NCBI RefSeq assembly: GCF_013407955.1 | Contig: NZ_JACCBU010000001.1 | Coordinates: 6,262,001 to 6,326,000, forward strand | DNA length: 64,000 bases | Direction: 5' to 3' | From: Microlunatus parietis | Lineage (GTDB): Bacteria > Actinomycetota > Actinomycetes > Propionibacteriales > Propionibacteriaceae | Shown here: positions 48,511 through 57,260 of the stretch, in pieces | Layout of the letters: each line of letters opens with the position of its first letter | Numbering within the stretch: the stretch's first letter is position 1 | The notes under the pieces: model-generated | Told to the model about the DNA's origin: nothing | The model's database searches: none | Seen by the model: only the letters and a program-made list of their open reading frames with translations | Program-made: the position numbers and the translations under genes

Positions 48511-49035
48511 GTGCGGACGACGGAACGCCTGATCCTGCGTCCCTTTCGTGACGATGATCTTGAATCGTGGGCCAGTCTGAACCGGGATCCTGAGGTGATG
48601 AAGTATCTCGGGGGATCGCCGCTGAGTCGGGAGCAGTCCGATCTGATCATGTCCGGCGTCAACGAGCGCTACGCCGCCGACGGCACCGGGTTCCTGGCGA
48701 TCGAGCGCCGAGTCGACGGCGCCTTCGTCGGGGCCTGTGGACTGCAACACACGCCGTGGTATCCGGATGACTACGAGATCGGCTGGCGCCTGGCCCGCGA
48801 ACATTGGGGCCACGGCTACGCGACCGAAGCCGCGGCGTCCTGGCTGGAGCACGGGTTCGAATCGATGCGGCTGCCGCGGATCATCTCGGTCACCGACACC
48901 CCGAATCTCCGCAGCATCGCGGTGATGCGCCGACTCGGGATGACGCTCGACCACGAGGCCGTGCTCGAGGAGGACGGAGTGCCGTTCGAGGCCACCGTCT
49001 ACGCGATCACTCGGGCGGACTGGATCAGCCGGTGA
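48511..49035 (+). CDS. GNAT N-acetyltransferase, RimJ/RimL type
   Basis: 174 residues from GTG 48511. N-terminal RLILRPFRDDDLESWASLNR, the central acetyl-CoA-binding GWRLAREHWGHGYATEAA, and RIISVTDTPNLRSIAVMRRL with GMTLDHEAVL are standard RimJ/RimL features. The substrate may be a ribosomal N-terminus or a small molecule. It starts 2 bp after the acyltransferase and overlaps the next GNAT by 4 bp (GTGA), so all are co-translated. Confidence 0.9.
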   Translation: MRTTERLILRPFRDDDLESWASLNRDPEVMKYLGGSPLSREQSDLIMSGVNERYAADGTGFLAIERRVDGAFVGACGLQHTPWYPDDYEIGWRLAREHWGHGYATEAAASWLEHGFESMRLPRIISVTDTPNLRSIAVMRRLGMTLDHEAVLEEDGVPFEATVYAITRADWISR

Positions 49036-49922
49036 ACGGGCCGCTGCAGGAGCAGTGGGCGAGTGGTCCCGAGGCGCTGACCCTGGCCACCGACCTGCTG
49101 CGGCGGGCCCGGCTGGCCGATCCGTACGGCGGCGTCTGGGAGGCTGCGGACGTCCAATGGTGGAGCCGGCGGCCGCGAGCGTCGGACGACGTACCGCGGC
49201 CGTTCTGGCTCGACGACGACGGCCCCGTCGCCGGCGTGTTGATCACCAGTTGGCGGGACGATCGCTGGCAGTGCGATCCGATCATGGTCCCGGGTTCCGC
49301 TGGTCCGGAGCCGGCTGTCATCTGGGCGCACGCTGTTGATCTTGTGCAGACGTACGCCCGGGGGACCGTCGAGCTCACCGTACGGGAGGACGACGAGTCC
49401 TTCAGCGAACTGATCATGGACTCGGGCTTCACCGTCCAGGGTCGCAGCATGATCGACTGGCTGGCACCCGAGGACCGGGCCTCGCCTCCCGCGCCCGCGC
49501 CCGGTTTCAAGATCATCGACCGCACCACGCAGCCGGACGCCCCGCACCCGATGCGCGGCCGCAACGGCCCCGAGGTCGCCGAACGCCTGCTGGCCTGCCC
49601 CCTCTACGACCCTGAGCTCGACCTGGCCGTGCAGACCGAGGACGGCCGGCTCGCCGGCTACTCGCTCTACTGGTTCGACCCGGTCACCCGGGTCGGCCTG
49701 GTCGAGCCGATGCGGGTCGAGGACGAGTTCCAGCGCCGCGGCCTCGCCACCGCCATGCTGCTGGAGGGCGTCGACCGGCTCGCCCGCCGAGGCGCCGAAC
49801 GGATCAAGGTCTTCGGCCCCGAATCCGGCCCGACCCTCTACCGCACCGCCGGCTTTCGCCCCGCTCATGCCTTGATCAGCTACCAGGTCGCCGCGAGCAA
49901 CGCCGGCTTTGTCGGAGCGTAG
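49032..49922 (+). CDS. Two-domain GNAT acetyltransferase
   Basis: 296 residues. The C-terminal GNAT domain is complete (VGLVEPMRVEDEFQRRGLAT, AERIKVFGPESGPTLYRTAG), with a QxxGxA-like acetyl-CoA loop in the first. The N-terminal half has a weaker GNAT-like pattern (PVAGVLITSWRDDRWQCDPI, VELTVREDDESFSELIM), typical of tandem GNAT proteins. The substrate is unknown. It overlaps the preceding GNAT gene by 4 bp. Confidence 0.85.
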   Translation: MNGPLQEQWASGPEALTLATDLLRRARLADPYGGVWEAADVQWWSRRPRASDDVPRPFWLDDDGPVAGVLITSWRDDRWQCDPIMVPGSAGPEPAVIWAHAVDLVQTYARGTVELTVREDDESFSELIMDSGFTVQGRSMIDWLAPEDRASPPAPAPGFKIIDRTTQPDAPHPMRGRNGPEVAERLLACPLYDPELDLAVQTEDGRLAGYSLYWFDPVTRVGLVEPMRVEDEFQRRGLATAMLLEGVDRLARRGAERIKVFGPESGPTLYRTAGFRPAHALISYQVAASNAGFVGA

Positions 49923-49965
49923 AAAGGGCGTGCGGTCAGACCGCGCCCCATGGTTGGCTGAGCCT

Positions 49966-50733
49966 GTGTCTGACGTAGCTGCTGCCGAGTTCGCGGCACT
50001 TTTGGCACGATCGAAGGATGATCCCCGAGTGCTCGGGGTGATTCTCAGTGGGTCTCGGGCTCGTGAGGGCGCCACGACCGCGTATTCGGACTACGACGTG
50101 CTCCTGGTCGTCACTGATGAAGCCGATGGGCTTCTCTCCGCCGAGCATCGCCGAGATTCACGGCTCGACGTGTCAACGATGCCGCTGAGGGAGTTCCGTA
50201 CGCACGCACTGCCCGGCTTCGCCTCGGAGTGGAACCGATACGCGTTCACTCAGTGCAAGGTGATCAAGGACACTGGTGAGGGCCTCATCGCGGCGCTGAT
50301 CGACGAGAAAGCCCGAATGAGCCCGGCCGAGGTGGCGCGGCGGGCACCGGCGGTTCTCGACGCGTTCCTGAACAGCCTCTATCGGTGTCTGAAGAATGAC
50401 CGCGACGGAAATGCGGCCGCTGCTCGCCTGGACGGTGCCGAGGCGGTACCGCATTACCTCACCTATCTTTTCGCGCTACACAACCGAGTTCGCCCCTACA
50501 ACAAGTATCTCGCCTGGGAATTGGAACGCTACCCACTGAGCCAACCGGAATGGGCTCACGAAAGGCTCGTGCCACGCCTCATCCGGGCCGGCTCGGAGGA
50601 CGCCGCGCGGACCGTTCGATCACTCTTCGTCGAGCTCGAACCGCATGCCCGAGCTGCTGGGCACGGCCCCGTTATCGACGAGTGGGGCGACGATCTGGAG
50701 CTCATGCGAGGAACATCCTCGAGCCGACCTTGA
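49966..50733 (+). CDS. Nucleotidyltransferase-fold protein, aminoglycoside-adenylyltransferase-like, atypical composition
   Basis: 255 residues from GTG 49966 (a start at 49909 overlapping the previous gene is possible). The polymerase-beta-type motif is VILSGSRAREGATTAYSDYD, with the two catalytic Asp in SDYDVLLV, followed by a helical C-terminal half (PHYLTYLFALHNRVRPYNKY). Such proteins adenylate aminoglycosides or act as MNT-domain enzymes. Codons with A or T in the third position are clearly commoner than in the neighbours, which suggests recent acquisition. A two-hairpin repeat follows. Confidence 0.8.
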   Translation: MSDVAAAEFAALLARSKDDPRVLGVILSGSRAREGATTAYSDYDVLLVVTDEADGLLSAEHRRDSRLDVSTMPLREFRTHALPGFASEWNRYAFTQCKVIKDTGEGLIAALIDEKARMSPAEVARRAPAVLDAFLNSLYRCLKNDRDGNAAAARLDGAEAVPHYLTYLFALHNRVRPYNKYLAWELERYPLSQPEWAHERLVPRLIRAGSEDAARTVRSLFVELEPHARAAGHGPVIDEWGDDLELMRGTSSSRP

Positions 50734-50864
50734 GTGGGGCGAGACGCGCCGAGCGGACGCGTTGACCGGCGCATCGGGCCCGAAATCGAGGTCAAGCAGT
50801 CCGCTCGGCGATGTGGAGTCCGGGTGCCGGAGCGCCGACAGTCTCGGCCCGATCGACACCGTCG

Positions 50865-50926
50865 GTTTTTCACGTTGCGTGAAAAACTGTCGCTTTACCA
50901 GAGAAGTTTCTCAGGTAGAGCGACAG
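50865..50926. repeat. Two-hairpin intergenic repeat, copy 2 (reversed)
   Basis: Hairpin A: GTTTTTCACG (50865-50874), 3-nt loop, CGTGAAAAAC (50878-50887). Hairpin B: CTGTCGCTTTACC (50887-50899) with GGTAGAGCGACAG (50914-50926), one mismatch, and an inner GAGAA/TTCTC pair. On the minus strand it aligns with copy 1 at 23751-23827 over about 65 bp. Confidence 0.75.
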
Positions 50927-50939
50927 GAAAGGTGGTGAG

Positions 50940-51743
50940 GTGGAGCGATCAGGAGACGAGACGGCGCGGATCCGTGCGATCACGTTCGACTGTCCCGACG
51001 CTCGGAGCCTCGCCGCGTTCTACTCCGAGATCATGAGCCTGCCGGTGAGGTTCGTCGACACCGCCGAGCGGGTGGAGATCGGTCATGATCATGGCCGGAC
51101 CCGGCTGGCCTTCGTGACCGTACCTGATCATCGCCGACCGACCTGGCCGGATCCCGCCTACCCACAGCAGGTGCATCTCGACATTCCGGCCTTCGACGAC
51201 GACCGCGTCAAGGGGAGGGATGACACTGAGCCGGCCTGGTTCTCACCATGGTGGCATGAGCGGGTGCTCGATCTTGGTGCGACGCGCCTTCCCCATCGGG
51301 GCGGCGGTTGTCCGGTCTATGCCGATCCGGCGGGGCACCCGTTCTGCCTGTGCGCCGCGCCACGAGCCGGAGATGAGGCCCCAGTCGAACCGCACGCAGT
51401 CATCGACTGCTTCGTCTCCGCGCCCGATCTCGCGTCGTTCTACGCCGACCTGCTCGGGCTGCGCGATCGGGTCGAGGAATCGCCCGGTTGGGTGATCATC
51501 AGGCGAGCCGACGGCCGGCCGCCGGGCCTGTCCTTTGCCGCGGCCGCCGGGAACGCACCTTGCTGGCAGGACCCCAGGCGGCCGCGCCAGGCGTACCTGG
51601 AACTCGAAACCGATGATCATCGAGGGACCGAGGAACTGGCACTGACGCTGGGAGCGACCCGACTCACGTCCCGCCAGACGGGCCTGGACTTCTTCGCGGA
51701 CCCGGAGGGCCACCCGTTCTCCTTGGCCGCCCCCGGGACGTGA
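50940..51743 (+). CDS. Two-domain VOC (glyoxalase-like) protein
   Basis: 267 residues from GTG 50940 after GTGAGG. Two VOC units occur in series: ITFDCPDARSLAAFYSEIM ... LPHRGGGCPVYADPAGHPFC and IDCFVSAPDLASFYADLLGL ... TRLTSRQTGLDFFADPEG HPFSL. Each ends in the strand with the D/AGHPFxL motif that carries a ligand residue in many members. The first unit has an extra loop (VKGRDDTEPAWFSPWW). The substrate is unknown. It is convergent with P450, whose stop is adjacent. Confidence 0.88.
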   Translation: MERSGDETARIRAITFDCPDARSLAAFYSEIMSLPVRFVDTAERVEIGHDHGRTRLAFVTVPDHRRPTWPDPAYPQQVHLDIPAFDDDRVKGRDDTEPAWFSPWWHERVLDLGATRLPHRGGGCPVYADPAGHPFCLCAAPRAGDEAPVEPHAVIDCFVSAPDLASFYADLLGLRDRVEESPGWVIIRRADGRPPGLSFAAAAGNAPCWQDPRRPRQAYLELETDDHRGTEELALTLGATRLTSRQTGLDFFADPEGHPFSLAAPGT

Positions 51744-52985
51744 TCAGGCTCGGGCGAGGATCGGGTAGCCGACGACGGGGAAGCTGGACAGGCCTCGGAT
51801 CAGGCTGCCGGGGCGCCGCACGCCGGGTTTGATCATGGCCAGGTTGCCGAACCGCTGGGTGATCTCCTGGATCGCGATCCGGGCCTCGAGCTTGGCCAGC
51901 GGTGCTCCGACGCAGTAGTGGATGCCGCTGGAGAAACCGAGATGATCATTGGCGTTGGGCCGATCAAGATCGAATCGGGCCGGCCGGTCGAACACCTTCG
52001 GATCCCGGTTGGCGCCGCCGAGGAGGGTCACCACGTATTCGCCCTTGCGGACGATCCGGCCGGCGATCTCGACGTCCTCCATCGCTCCGCGACCGGTCCG
52101 TTGCACCGGGGCGTCGTAGCGCAGGGTCTCCTCGATCGCCGCCGCCGCAAGATCAGGATCGGCGGCGACCCGGTGCCAGGCCTCGGGATGCTTGAGCAGG
52201 GCCAAGGTTGTGTTGCCGATCAGGTTGACCGTTGTCTCGAAGCCGGCGATCAGCAGCAGGGTGCACAGCGGCACCATCTCCTCGGGCCTCACCTTGTCGC
52301 CCTCCGCCGCGACGAGCCGGCTGATCACGTCGTCGCCCGGCTCGGCCCGCTTCAGGTCGAACAGTCGGGTGAAGATCCGCGCCAGCTGCTGCTTGGCCTC
52401 CATCAGCTGGCCCACGTGCCGGAGCGACTGGAGTCCGCCGAGGGCACTGCCGAACACGGTTCCGTACCGGGAGAACTCCTCGGCGTCGGCGTCCGGGATG
52501 CCGAGCAGCTCGGTGATCACCGCGATTGGCATCGGTGCGGCGAAATCGGCCACCAGGTCGAACGGCCGGCCGGTCGGCAGCCGGTCCAGCAGCCGCCGTA
52601 CCACCGCCGTGATGGTGCCGTCGAAGCCGGCGATCGCGCGCGGGCCGAACGTCGGCGCCGCGAATCGGCGCAGCCGGGTGTGGTCCGGCGGGTTCATCTC
52701 CAGGAAGGACAGCTCTGCGGTGTCGTCGACGACCCGGCCGCCGACGCCGAACCGGCGGTCGCGGAGCACCTGGTCACAGACCGCGTGGTCGGCCGTCGTG
52801 AACACCCCGAGCCTGGTCAGGGTCAGCGGGCCTGCCGCCCGGATCCGCTCATAGAGGGGGTACGGGTCGATCCGGCCCTCGTCCAGGTGCAGCAGGGCCA
52901 GCGGGTCGCCGCGCAGCCGGCCGTTGATCAGGATCATCGCTCGTTCCCGGAGGAACTCCCGGACAAAGGCCGCCTGTCCTGCCAT
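51744..52985 (-). CDS. Cytochrome P450
   Basis: 413 residues from ATG 52985. The heme ligand Cys358 lies in FSSGIHYCVGAPLAKLEA (FxxGxHxCxG). The oxygen-activating I-helix reads LLLIAGFETTVNLIGN, and the ExxR pair is in EETLRYDAPVQR. No membrane anchor, so it is a soluble bacterial P450 that would need ferredoxin and reductase from elsewhere; none is in the window. The substrate is unknown. It is divergent from aroG by 44 bp. Confidence 0.96.
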   Translation of the reverse strand: MAGQAAFVREFLRERAMILINGRLRGDPLALLHLDEGRIDPYPLYERIRAAGPLTLTRLGVFTTADHAVCDQVLRDRRFGVGGRVVDDTAELSFLEMNPPDHTRLRRFAAPTFGPRAIAGFDGTITAVVRRLLDRLPTGRPFDLVADFAAPMPIAVITELLGIPDADAEEFSRYGTVFGSALGGLQSLRHVGQLMEAKQQLARIFTRLFDLKRAEPGDDVISRLVAAEGDKVRPEEMVPLCTLLLIAGFETTVNLIGNTTLALLKHPEAWHRVAADPDLAAAAIEETLRYDAPVQRTGRGAMEDVEIAGRIVRKGEYVVTLLGGANRDPKVFDRPARFDLDRPNANDHLGFSSGIHYCVGAPLAKLEARIAIQEITQRFGNLAMIKPGVRRPGSLIRGLSSFPVVGYPILARA

Positions 52986-53017
52986 GGTCGCCGTCCTTCC
53001 CGCCGTGCTGGAGCGTC

Positions 53018-53023
53018 TACAGT
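53018..53023 (+). promoter_or_regulatory. -10 element for leaderless start at 53030
   Basis: TACAGT, 6 nt upstream of the GTG at 53030; no ribosome binding site. Confidence 0.55.
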
Positions 53024-53029
53024 AGCTCC

Positions 53030-54415
53030 GTGTCCGTAACCCTTCCCTCGCTCGACTCACTGCATGCCCTGAAGCCGCTGCAACAGCCGAGTTATCCCGA
53101 CGCGGAGCAGGTCGCCGAGGTCGTGGCCCGGCTGCGTGCGCTGCCGCCGCTGGTGTTCGCCGGCGAGTGCGACGACCTGCGGGCGAAGCTGGCCAGCGCG
53201 GCGGCGGGCGAGGCGTTCCTGCTGCAGGGCGGCGACTGCGCCGAGACGTTCGCCGGGGTCACCGCGGCCAACATCCAGGGCAAGCTGCGCACGCTGCTGT
53301 CGATGGCCGTGGTGCTGACGTACGCGGCGCAGGTGCCGATCGTCAAGGTCGGCCGGATGGCCGGGCAGTACACCAAGCCGCGCAGCTCCGACACCGAGAC
53401 CCGCGACGGCGTCACACTGCCGGCCTACCGCGGCGACTCGGTCAACGGGTTCGCGTTCACACCGGAGTCCCGGATGCACGACCCGCGCCGGCTGCTGGAC
53501 ACCTACAACGCTTCGGCCGCGACGCTGAACCTGACCCGTGCGTTCGTCACCGGCGGGTTCGCGCACCTGCGCAGCGTGCACAGCTGGAACGCCAACTTCG
53601 TCAAGACGTCAGCGGCCGGCGTCCGCTACCAGAACCTGGCCGACGAGATCGACCGGGCGCTCGCGTTCATGGTGGCCTGCGGCATCGACGACGAGGAGTT
53701 CCGGACCGTCGACTTCTACTCCAGTCACGAGGCCCTGAGCCTGGAGTACGAGCACGCGCTGACCCGGATCGACTCCCGCACCCAGCTGCCGTACGACGTG
53801 TCGGGGCATTTCCTCTGGATCGGCGAACGGACCCGGCAGCTGGACGGCGCGCACGTCGAGCTGCTCCGGCACGTCCGCAACCCGCTCGGCGTCAAGCTCG
53901 GCCCGACCACGACCGCGGACACCGCGCTGCAGCTGGCCGACCGGCTCGACCCGGAGCAGGAGCCGGGCCGGATCACGTTCATCACCCGGATGGGCGCGGG
54001 CAAGATCAGGGACGTCCTGCCCGACGTGGTGGAGAAGGTGACCGCCAGCGGCCGGCTGGTGACCTGGGTCTGCGACCCGATGCACGGCAACACGTTCGAG
54101 TCGGCCAACGGCTACAAGACCCGGGCGTTCGCGGACGTGATCGACGAGTTGAACGGCTTCTTCGACGTCCACGAGGAGCTCGGCACCTGGCCCGGCGGTG
54201 TGCACGTCGAGCTGACCGGCGACGACGTCACCGAGTGCCTGGGCGGCGGCGACGACTTGGTCGAGGCCGACCTGGCCAACCGGTACGAGACGTTGTGCGA
54301 CCCGCGGCTGAACCGGAACCAGTCGTTGGAACTGGCGTTCCTGGTCGCCGAGCGGCTGACCACCGGCCGGATCAAGCGACCGAACCCGGTGCAGGCCTTC
54401 CAAGCCGACGAGTGA
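53030..54415 (+). CDS. aroG: Class II 3-deoxy-7-phosphoheptulonate (DAHP) synthase
   Basis: 461 residues; condenses phosphoenolpyruvate and erythrose 4-phosphate, the first step of the shikimate pathway. Class II features: PPLVFAGECDDLRAKLASAA, FLLQGGDCAETF (metal Cys), PIVKVGRMAGQYTKPRSS, GEFRTVDFYSSHEALSLEYE-like, and LVTWVCDPMHGNTF (metal His). The 461-residue length matches Rv2178c. The usual regulation is feedback by aromatic amino acids at N-terminal and other sites. The GTG at 53030 is 6 nt from a -10. It pairs functionally with trpD in aromatic amino acid synthesis. Confidence 0.97.
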   Translation: MSVTLPSLDSLHALKPLQQPSYPDAEQVAEVVARLRALPPLVFAGECDDLRAKLASAAAGEAFLLQGGDCAETFAGVTAANIQGKLRTLLSMAVVLTYAAQVPIVKVGRMAGQYTKPRSSDTETRDGVTLPAYRGDSVNGFAFTPESRMHDPRRLLDTYNASAATLNLTRAFVTGGFAHLRSVHSWNANFVKTSAAGVRYQNLADEIDRALAFMVACGIDDEEFRTVDFYSSHEALSLEYEHALTRIDSRTQLPYDVSGHFLWIGERTRQLDGAHVELLRHVRNPLGVKLGPTTTADTALQLADRLDPEQEPGRITFITRMGAGKIRDVLPDVVEKVTASGRLVTWVCDPMHGNTFESANGYKTRAFADVIDELNGFFDVHEELGTWPGGVHVELTGDDVTECLGGGDDLVEADLANRYETLCDPRLNRNQSLELAFLVAERLTTGRIKRPNPVQAFQADE

Positions 54416-54426
54416 TCTGAGCCAGC

Positions 54427-55470
54427 ATGATCGTTGATCTTCGTTCGGACACGGTGACCCGGCCGACCGAGGCGATGCGGCAGGCCATGATCATGGCCGA
54501 GGTCGGCGACGACGTGTACGGCGAGGACCCTTCGGTGATTGCGCTGGAGCGGCGGGTCGCCGAGCTGCTCGGACACCAGGCGGGGCTGTTCTGCGCGACG
54601 GGGTCGCTGGCCAACCTGCTCGGCGTACGGTTGCTGGTCGAACCGGGCCAGGAGGTCGTCTGCGACGTCGAGGCGCACATCGCCCGGGCCGAGATGGGTG
54701 CCCACGGCGCGCTCGGCGGGCTCACCATGCGAACGTTCCCGTCCGACCGGGGCCGGATCGACGTGGCCGAGGTGGCCAAGATCATCTCGCCCTCCGCCGG
54801 GCCGTACCTCGTCTCCACCGCGGCCGTGGCGGTGGAGAACACGCACAACTTCGGCGGCGGTACGGTGCAGAGTCTTGATCAACTCCAGGCCGTGTCGGAG
54901 CTCTGTCGTGATCATGGTCTCGGACTGCACCTGGACGGCGCCCGGCTGTGGAACGCGCACGTCGCGACCGGCACCCCCTTGATCGACTACGGGCGGCTGT
55001 GCGACACCGTGAGCGTCTGCTTCTCCAAGGGACTGGGGGCGCCGGTGGGTTCGGTGCTGGTGGCCGACGCGGACCGGATCGAGCGGGCCCGGGTGCTGCG
55101 GAAGCGGCTCGGCGCCGGCTGGCGGCAGGCTGGTGTGCTGGCCGCGGCTGCGCTGCATGCCCTTGATCATCACGTGGACCGGCTCGCGGATGATCATGCG
55201 GCGGCGCGGACGTTCGCCGAGGCGGTGGCCGAGAACGTACCGGAAGCGGTGGATCCGGACGCCGTCGAGACCAACATCGTGATCATCGACACCGGCGACA
55301 GACCGGCCGGTCCGATCGCCGCCGCGGCCGCGGCCCAGGGCGTCCGGGTCTCCGTGCTCGGTGCCCGGATGCTCCGCGCCGTCACCCACCTCGACGTCGA
55401 CGCCGCCTCCTGCGCGGCCGCCGGCAAGATCATCGGCACCCTGCTCGCCGTCCCGACCTCTGCGCCCTGA
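54427..55470 (+). CDS. ltaE: Low-specificity L-threonine aldolase
   Basis: 347 residues, PLP-dependent; cleaves L-threonine or allo-threonine to glycine and acetaldehyde. Family strings: IVDLRSDTVTRPTEAMRQAM, FCATGSLANLLGVRLLVEPG, VENTHNFGGGTV and the Schiff-base Lys in VCFSKGLGAPVGSVL. It follows aroG by 11 bp and may be read through with it. No signal peptide. It lies at the end of the rightward unit; the ABC-F gene is convergent, with a hairpin repeat between. Confidence 0.94.
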   Translation: MIVDLRSDTVTRPTEAMRQAMIMAEVGDDVYGEDPSVIALERRVAELLGHQAGLFCATGSLANLLGVRLLVEPGQEVVCDVEAHIARAEMGAHGALGGLTMRTFPSDRGRIDVAEVAKIISPSAGPYLVSTAAVAVENTHNFGGGTVQSLDQLQAVSELCRDHGLGLHLDGARLWNAHVATGTPLIDYGRLCDTVSVCFSKGLGAPVGSVLVADADRIERARVLRKRLGAGWRQAGVLAAAALHALDHHVDRLADDHAAARTFAEAVAENVPEAVDPDAVETNIVIIDTGDRPAGPIAAAAAAQGVRVSVLGARMLRAVTHLDVDAASCAAAGKIIGTLLAVPTSAP

Positions 55471-55475
55471 GCCCG

Positions 55476-55553
55476 GTGTCGCGAGAACTCCTCAACTCGA
55501 ACGCTGGAAGGCGCTGAAGCGCTTTATCAGTTGAACTGAGGAGAAACGACAGC
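55476..55553. repeat. Intergenic hairpin repeat, family 2 copy 2
   Basis: TGTCG/CGACA ends (55477-55481 and 55547-55551), inner arms CTCCTCA (55488-55494) and TGAGGAG (55537-55543), and a small inner GCGCT/AGCGC hairpin. Centre ACGCTGGA matches copy 1 at 34334. It lies between convergent genes and may also end transcription. Confidence 0.65.
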
Positions 55554-55594
55554 ACCCGGCCGCGCCGTCGACCCACGCGACCGGTGGAGCCGGC

Positions 55595-57175
55595 TCAGGT
55601 CCAGACCGGCTCGGGGGTTTCGAGGACCCGGCCGTCGCGGCCGAACTGGAGGTAGCGGTCGAAGCCGCGGACGAACCAGCGGTCGTGGGTGACCGCGAGT
55701 ACGGTGCCGTCGAACTCGTCCAGGGCCGCCTGCAGGGCGTCGGCCGAGGCGACGTCGAGATTGTCGGTCGGCTCGTCGAGCAGCAGCATGGTCGCGCCGG
55801 ACAGTTCGAGCAGCAGGATCTGGAACCGGGCCTGCTGGCCGCCGGACAGGGTGTCGAAGGTCTGCTCGCGGGCGGCGACGAGCTCGTACCGGTTGAGCAC
55901 CCGGGCCGCCTCCTCGGAGCGCAGCGAGCAGTCGGTCCAGAGGATCTCGAGCAGGGTCCGGCCGGCGAGTTCGGGGTGCTCGTGCGTCTGCGAGAAGTGG
56001 CCGGGCAGCACCCGCGCGCCGAGCTTCCAGGTCCCGCTGTTGGCGACCGCGTCCGGCTCCGGCCAGCCGCCAAGCAGTCGCAGGAAGTGGCTCTTGCCGG
56101 TTCCGTTGCCGCCCAGCACGGCGACCCGCTCGCCGTAGAACACCTCGAGATCGAACGGTTCGGTCAGGCCGGTCAGTGACAGCCCGGTGCAGGTCAGCGC
56201 GCGCACTCCGGTCCGCCCGCCGGGCAGCCGCATCCGCAGGCTCTGCTGGCGCGGCGGTTCCGGCGGCCGAACCGCCTCATGGCGACGGAGCCGGGTCACG
56301 GCGGCCTGGACCTTCGGCGACTTGGCCAGCCGCAGCGTCTGGACCAGGTCGGCCAGCCGGGCCCGGTGCTCCTCCCAGCGGCGGCCCAGCTCGGCGTACC
56401 GCTCGTGCCGGTCGACCCTCGCCTGGTGATAGGTCGCGAAGCCGCCGCCGTGCGTCCAGGCCGTGTTGCCGGCCGCGCCGCCCTCCAGTGTGACGATCTG
56501 ATCGGCCGTGTTGGCCAACAGCTCGCGGTCGTGGCTGACGTACAACACGGTCTTGGGGGTCTCGTTGAGCTGCTGCTCGAGCCAGCGCTTGGTCGGCACG
56601 TCGAGGTAGTTGTCGGGCTCGTCCAGCACCAGCACCTGGTCGGGGTTGCGCAGCAGCACCCGCAGCACCAGCCGCTTCTGCTCGCCGCCGGACAGGGTGC
56701 CCAGCTCGCGATACTTCGCCCGGTCGTACGGGACGCCGAACGCCTCCGTACAGCAGATGTCCCAGAGCACCTCGGCCTGGTAGCCGCCGGCGTCGGACCA
56801 CTCGGCGAGCGCCGTCGCGTAGCCGAGCTGGGTGGCCTCGTCGTCGCGCTCCATGGCGGCCAGTTCGGCCCGGTCCACCGCGGCCGCGGCGGCTTGGAGT
56901 CGCGGCGGGGACACCGACAACAGCAGCTCCCGTACGGTCTCGGTGCCCGACCCGACGAACTGGCGCATCACGCCGAGCCCGCCGCTGGTCGTGACCGCAC
57001 CCGCATCGGGCTCCAGGTCGCCGGCGATGATCTTGAGCAGGGTCGTCTTGCCGCAGCCGTTCGCCCCGACCAGCGCCACGTTGGCGCCGTCGCCGACCCG
57101 AAATCCGACCTCCGCGAGCAGCCGCCGCCCGTCGGGGAGTCGGTAGTCGATCCCTGACACCTCGACGTGGCCCAT
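55595..57175 (-). CDS. ABC-F family ATP-binding protein
   Basis: 526 residues with two complete ABC domains and no membrane part. Walker A sites: LVGANGCGKTTLLKIIAGDL and LGGNGTGKSHFLRLLGG. Signature motifs: TLSGGEQKRLVLRVL and TLSGGQQARFQILLL; Walker B: VLVLDEPDNYLDV and MLLLDEPTDNLDV. The inter-domain linker (about residues 250-300, HERYAELGRRWEEHRARLAD) is of the ABC-F type. These proteins act on the ribosome, some giving antibiotic protection and others tuning translation. The start is ATG 57175; CAGACT 8 nt upstream may be a -10. Confidence 0.94.
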   Translation of the reverse strand: MGHVEVSGIDYRLPDGRRLLAEVGFRVGDGANVALVGANGCGKTTLLKIIAGDLEPDAGAVTTSGGLGVMRQFVGSGTETVRELLLSVSPPRLQAAAAAVDRAELAAMERDDEATQLGYATALAEWSDAGGYQAEVLWDICCTEAFGVPYDRAKYRELGTLSGGEQKRLVLRVLLRNPDQVLVLDEPDNYLDVPTKRWLEQQLNETPKTVLYVSHDRELLANTADQIVTLEGGAAGNTAWTHGGGFATYHQARVDRHERYAELGRRWEEHRARLADLVQTLRLAKSPKVQAAVTRLRRHEAVRPPEPPRQQSLRMRLPGGRTGVRALTCTGLSLTGLTEPFDLEVFYGERVAVLGGNGTGKSHFLRLLGGWPEPDAVANSGTWKLGARVLPGHFSQTHEHPELAGRTLLEILWTDCSLRSEEAARVLNRYELVAAREQTFDTLSGGQQARFQILLLELSGATMLLLDEPTDNLDVASADALQAALDEFDGTVLAVTHDRWFVRGFDRYLQFGRDGRVLETPEPVWT

Positions 57176-57260
57176 GCCGGGACAGTCTGGCGCGCCGGGG
57201 TGCTCGATGGCGACCTCTTTTCCGTCGCGTACCATCGCATCAAGATCAGGAGGGCGCACC

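Noticed and set aside
46042..49922. A phage defence island
   Set aside because: The genes are lipid and acetyl-transfer enzymes with no restriction, nuclease or NTPase partners.
51744..55470. A biosynthetic gene cluster around P450 and DAHP synthase
   Set aside because: No ferredoxin, synthase or tailoring genes accompany them; class II DAHP synthase here matches the primary-metabolism Rv2178c type.
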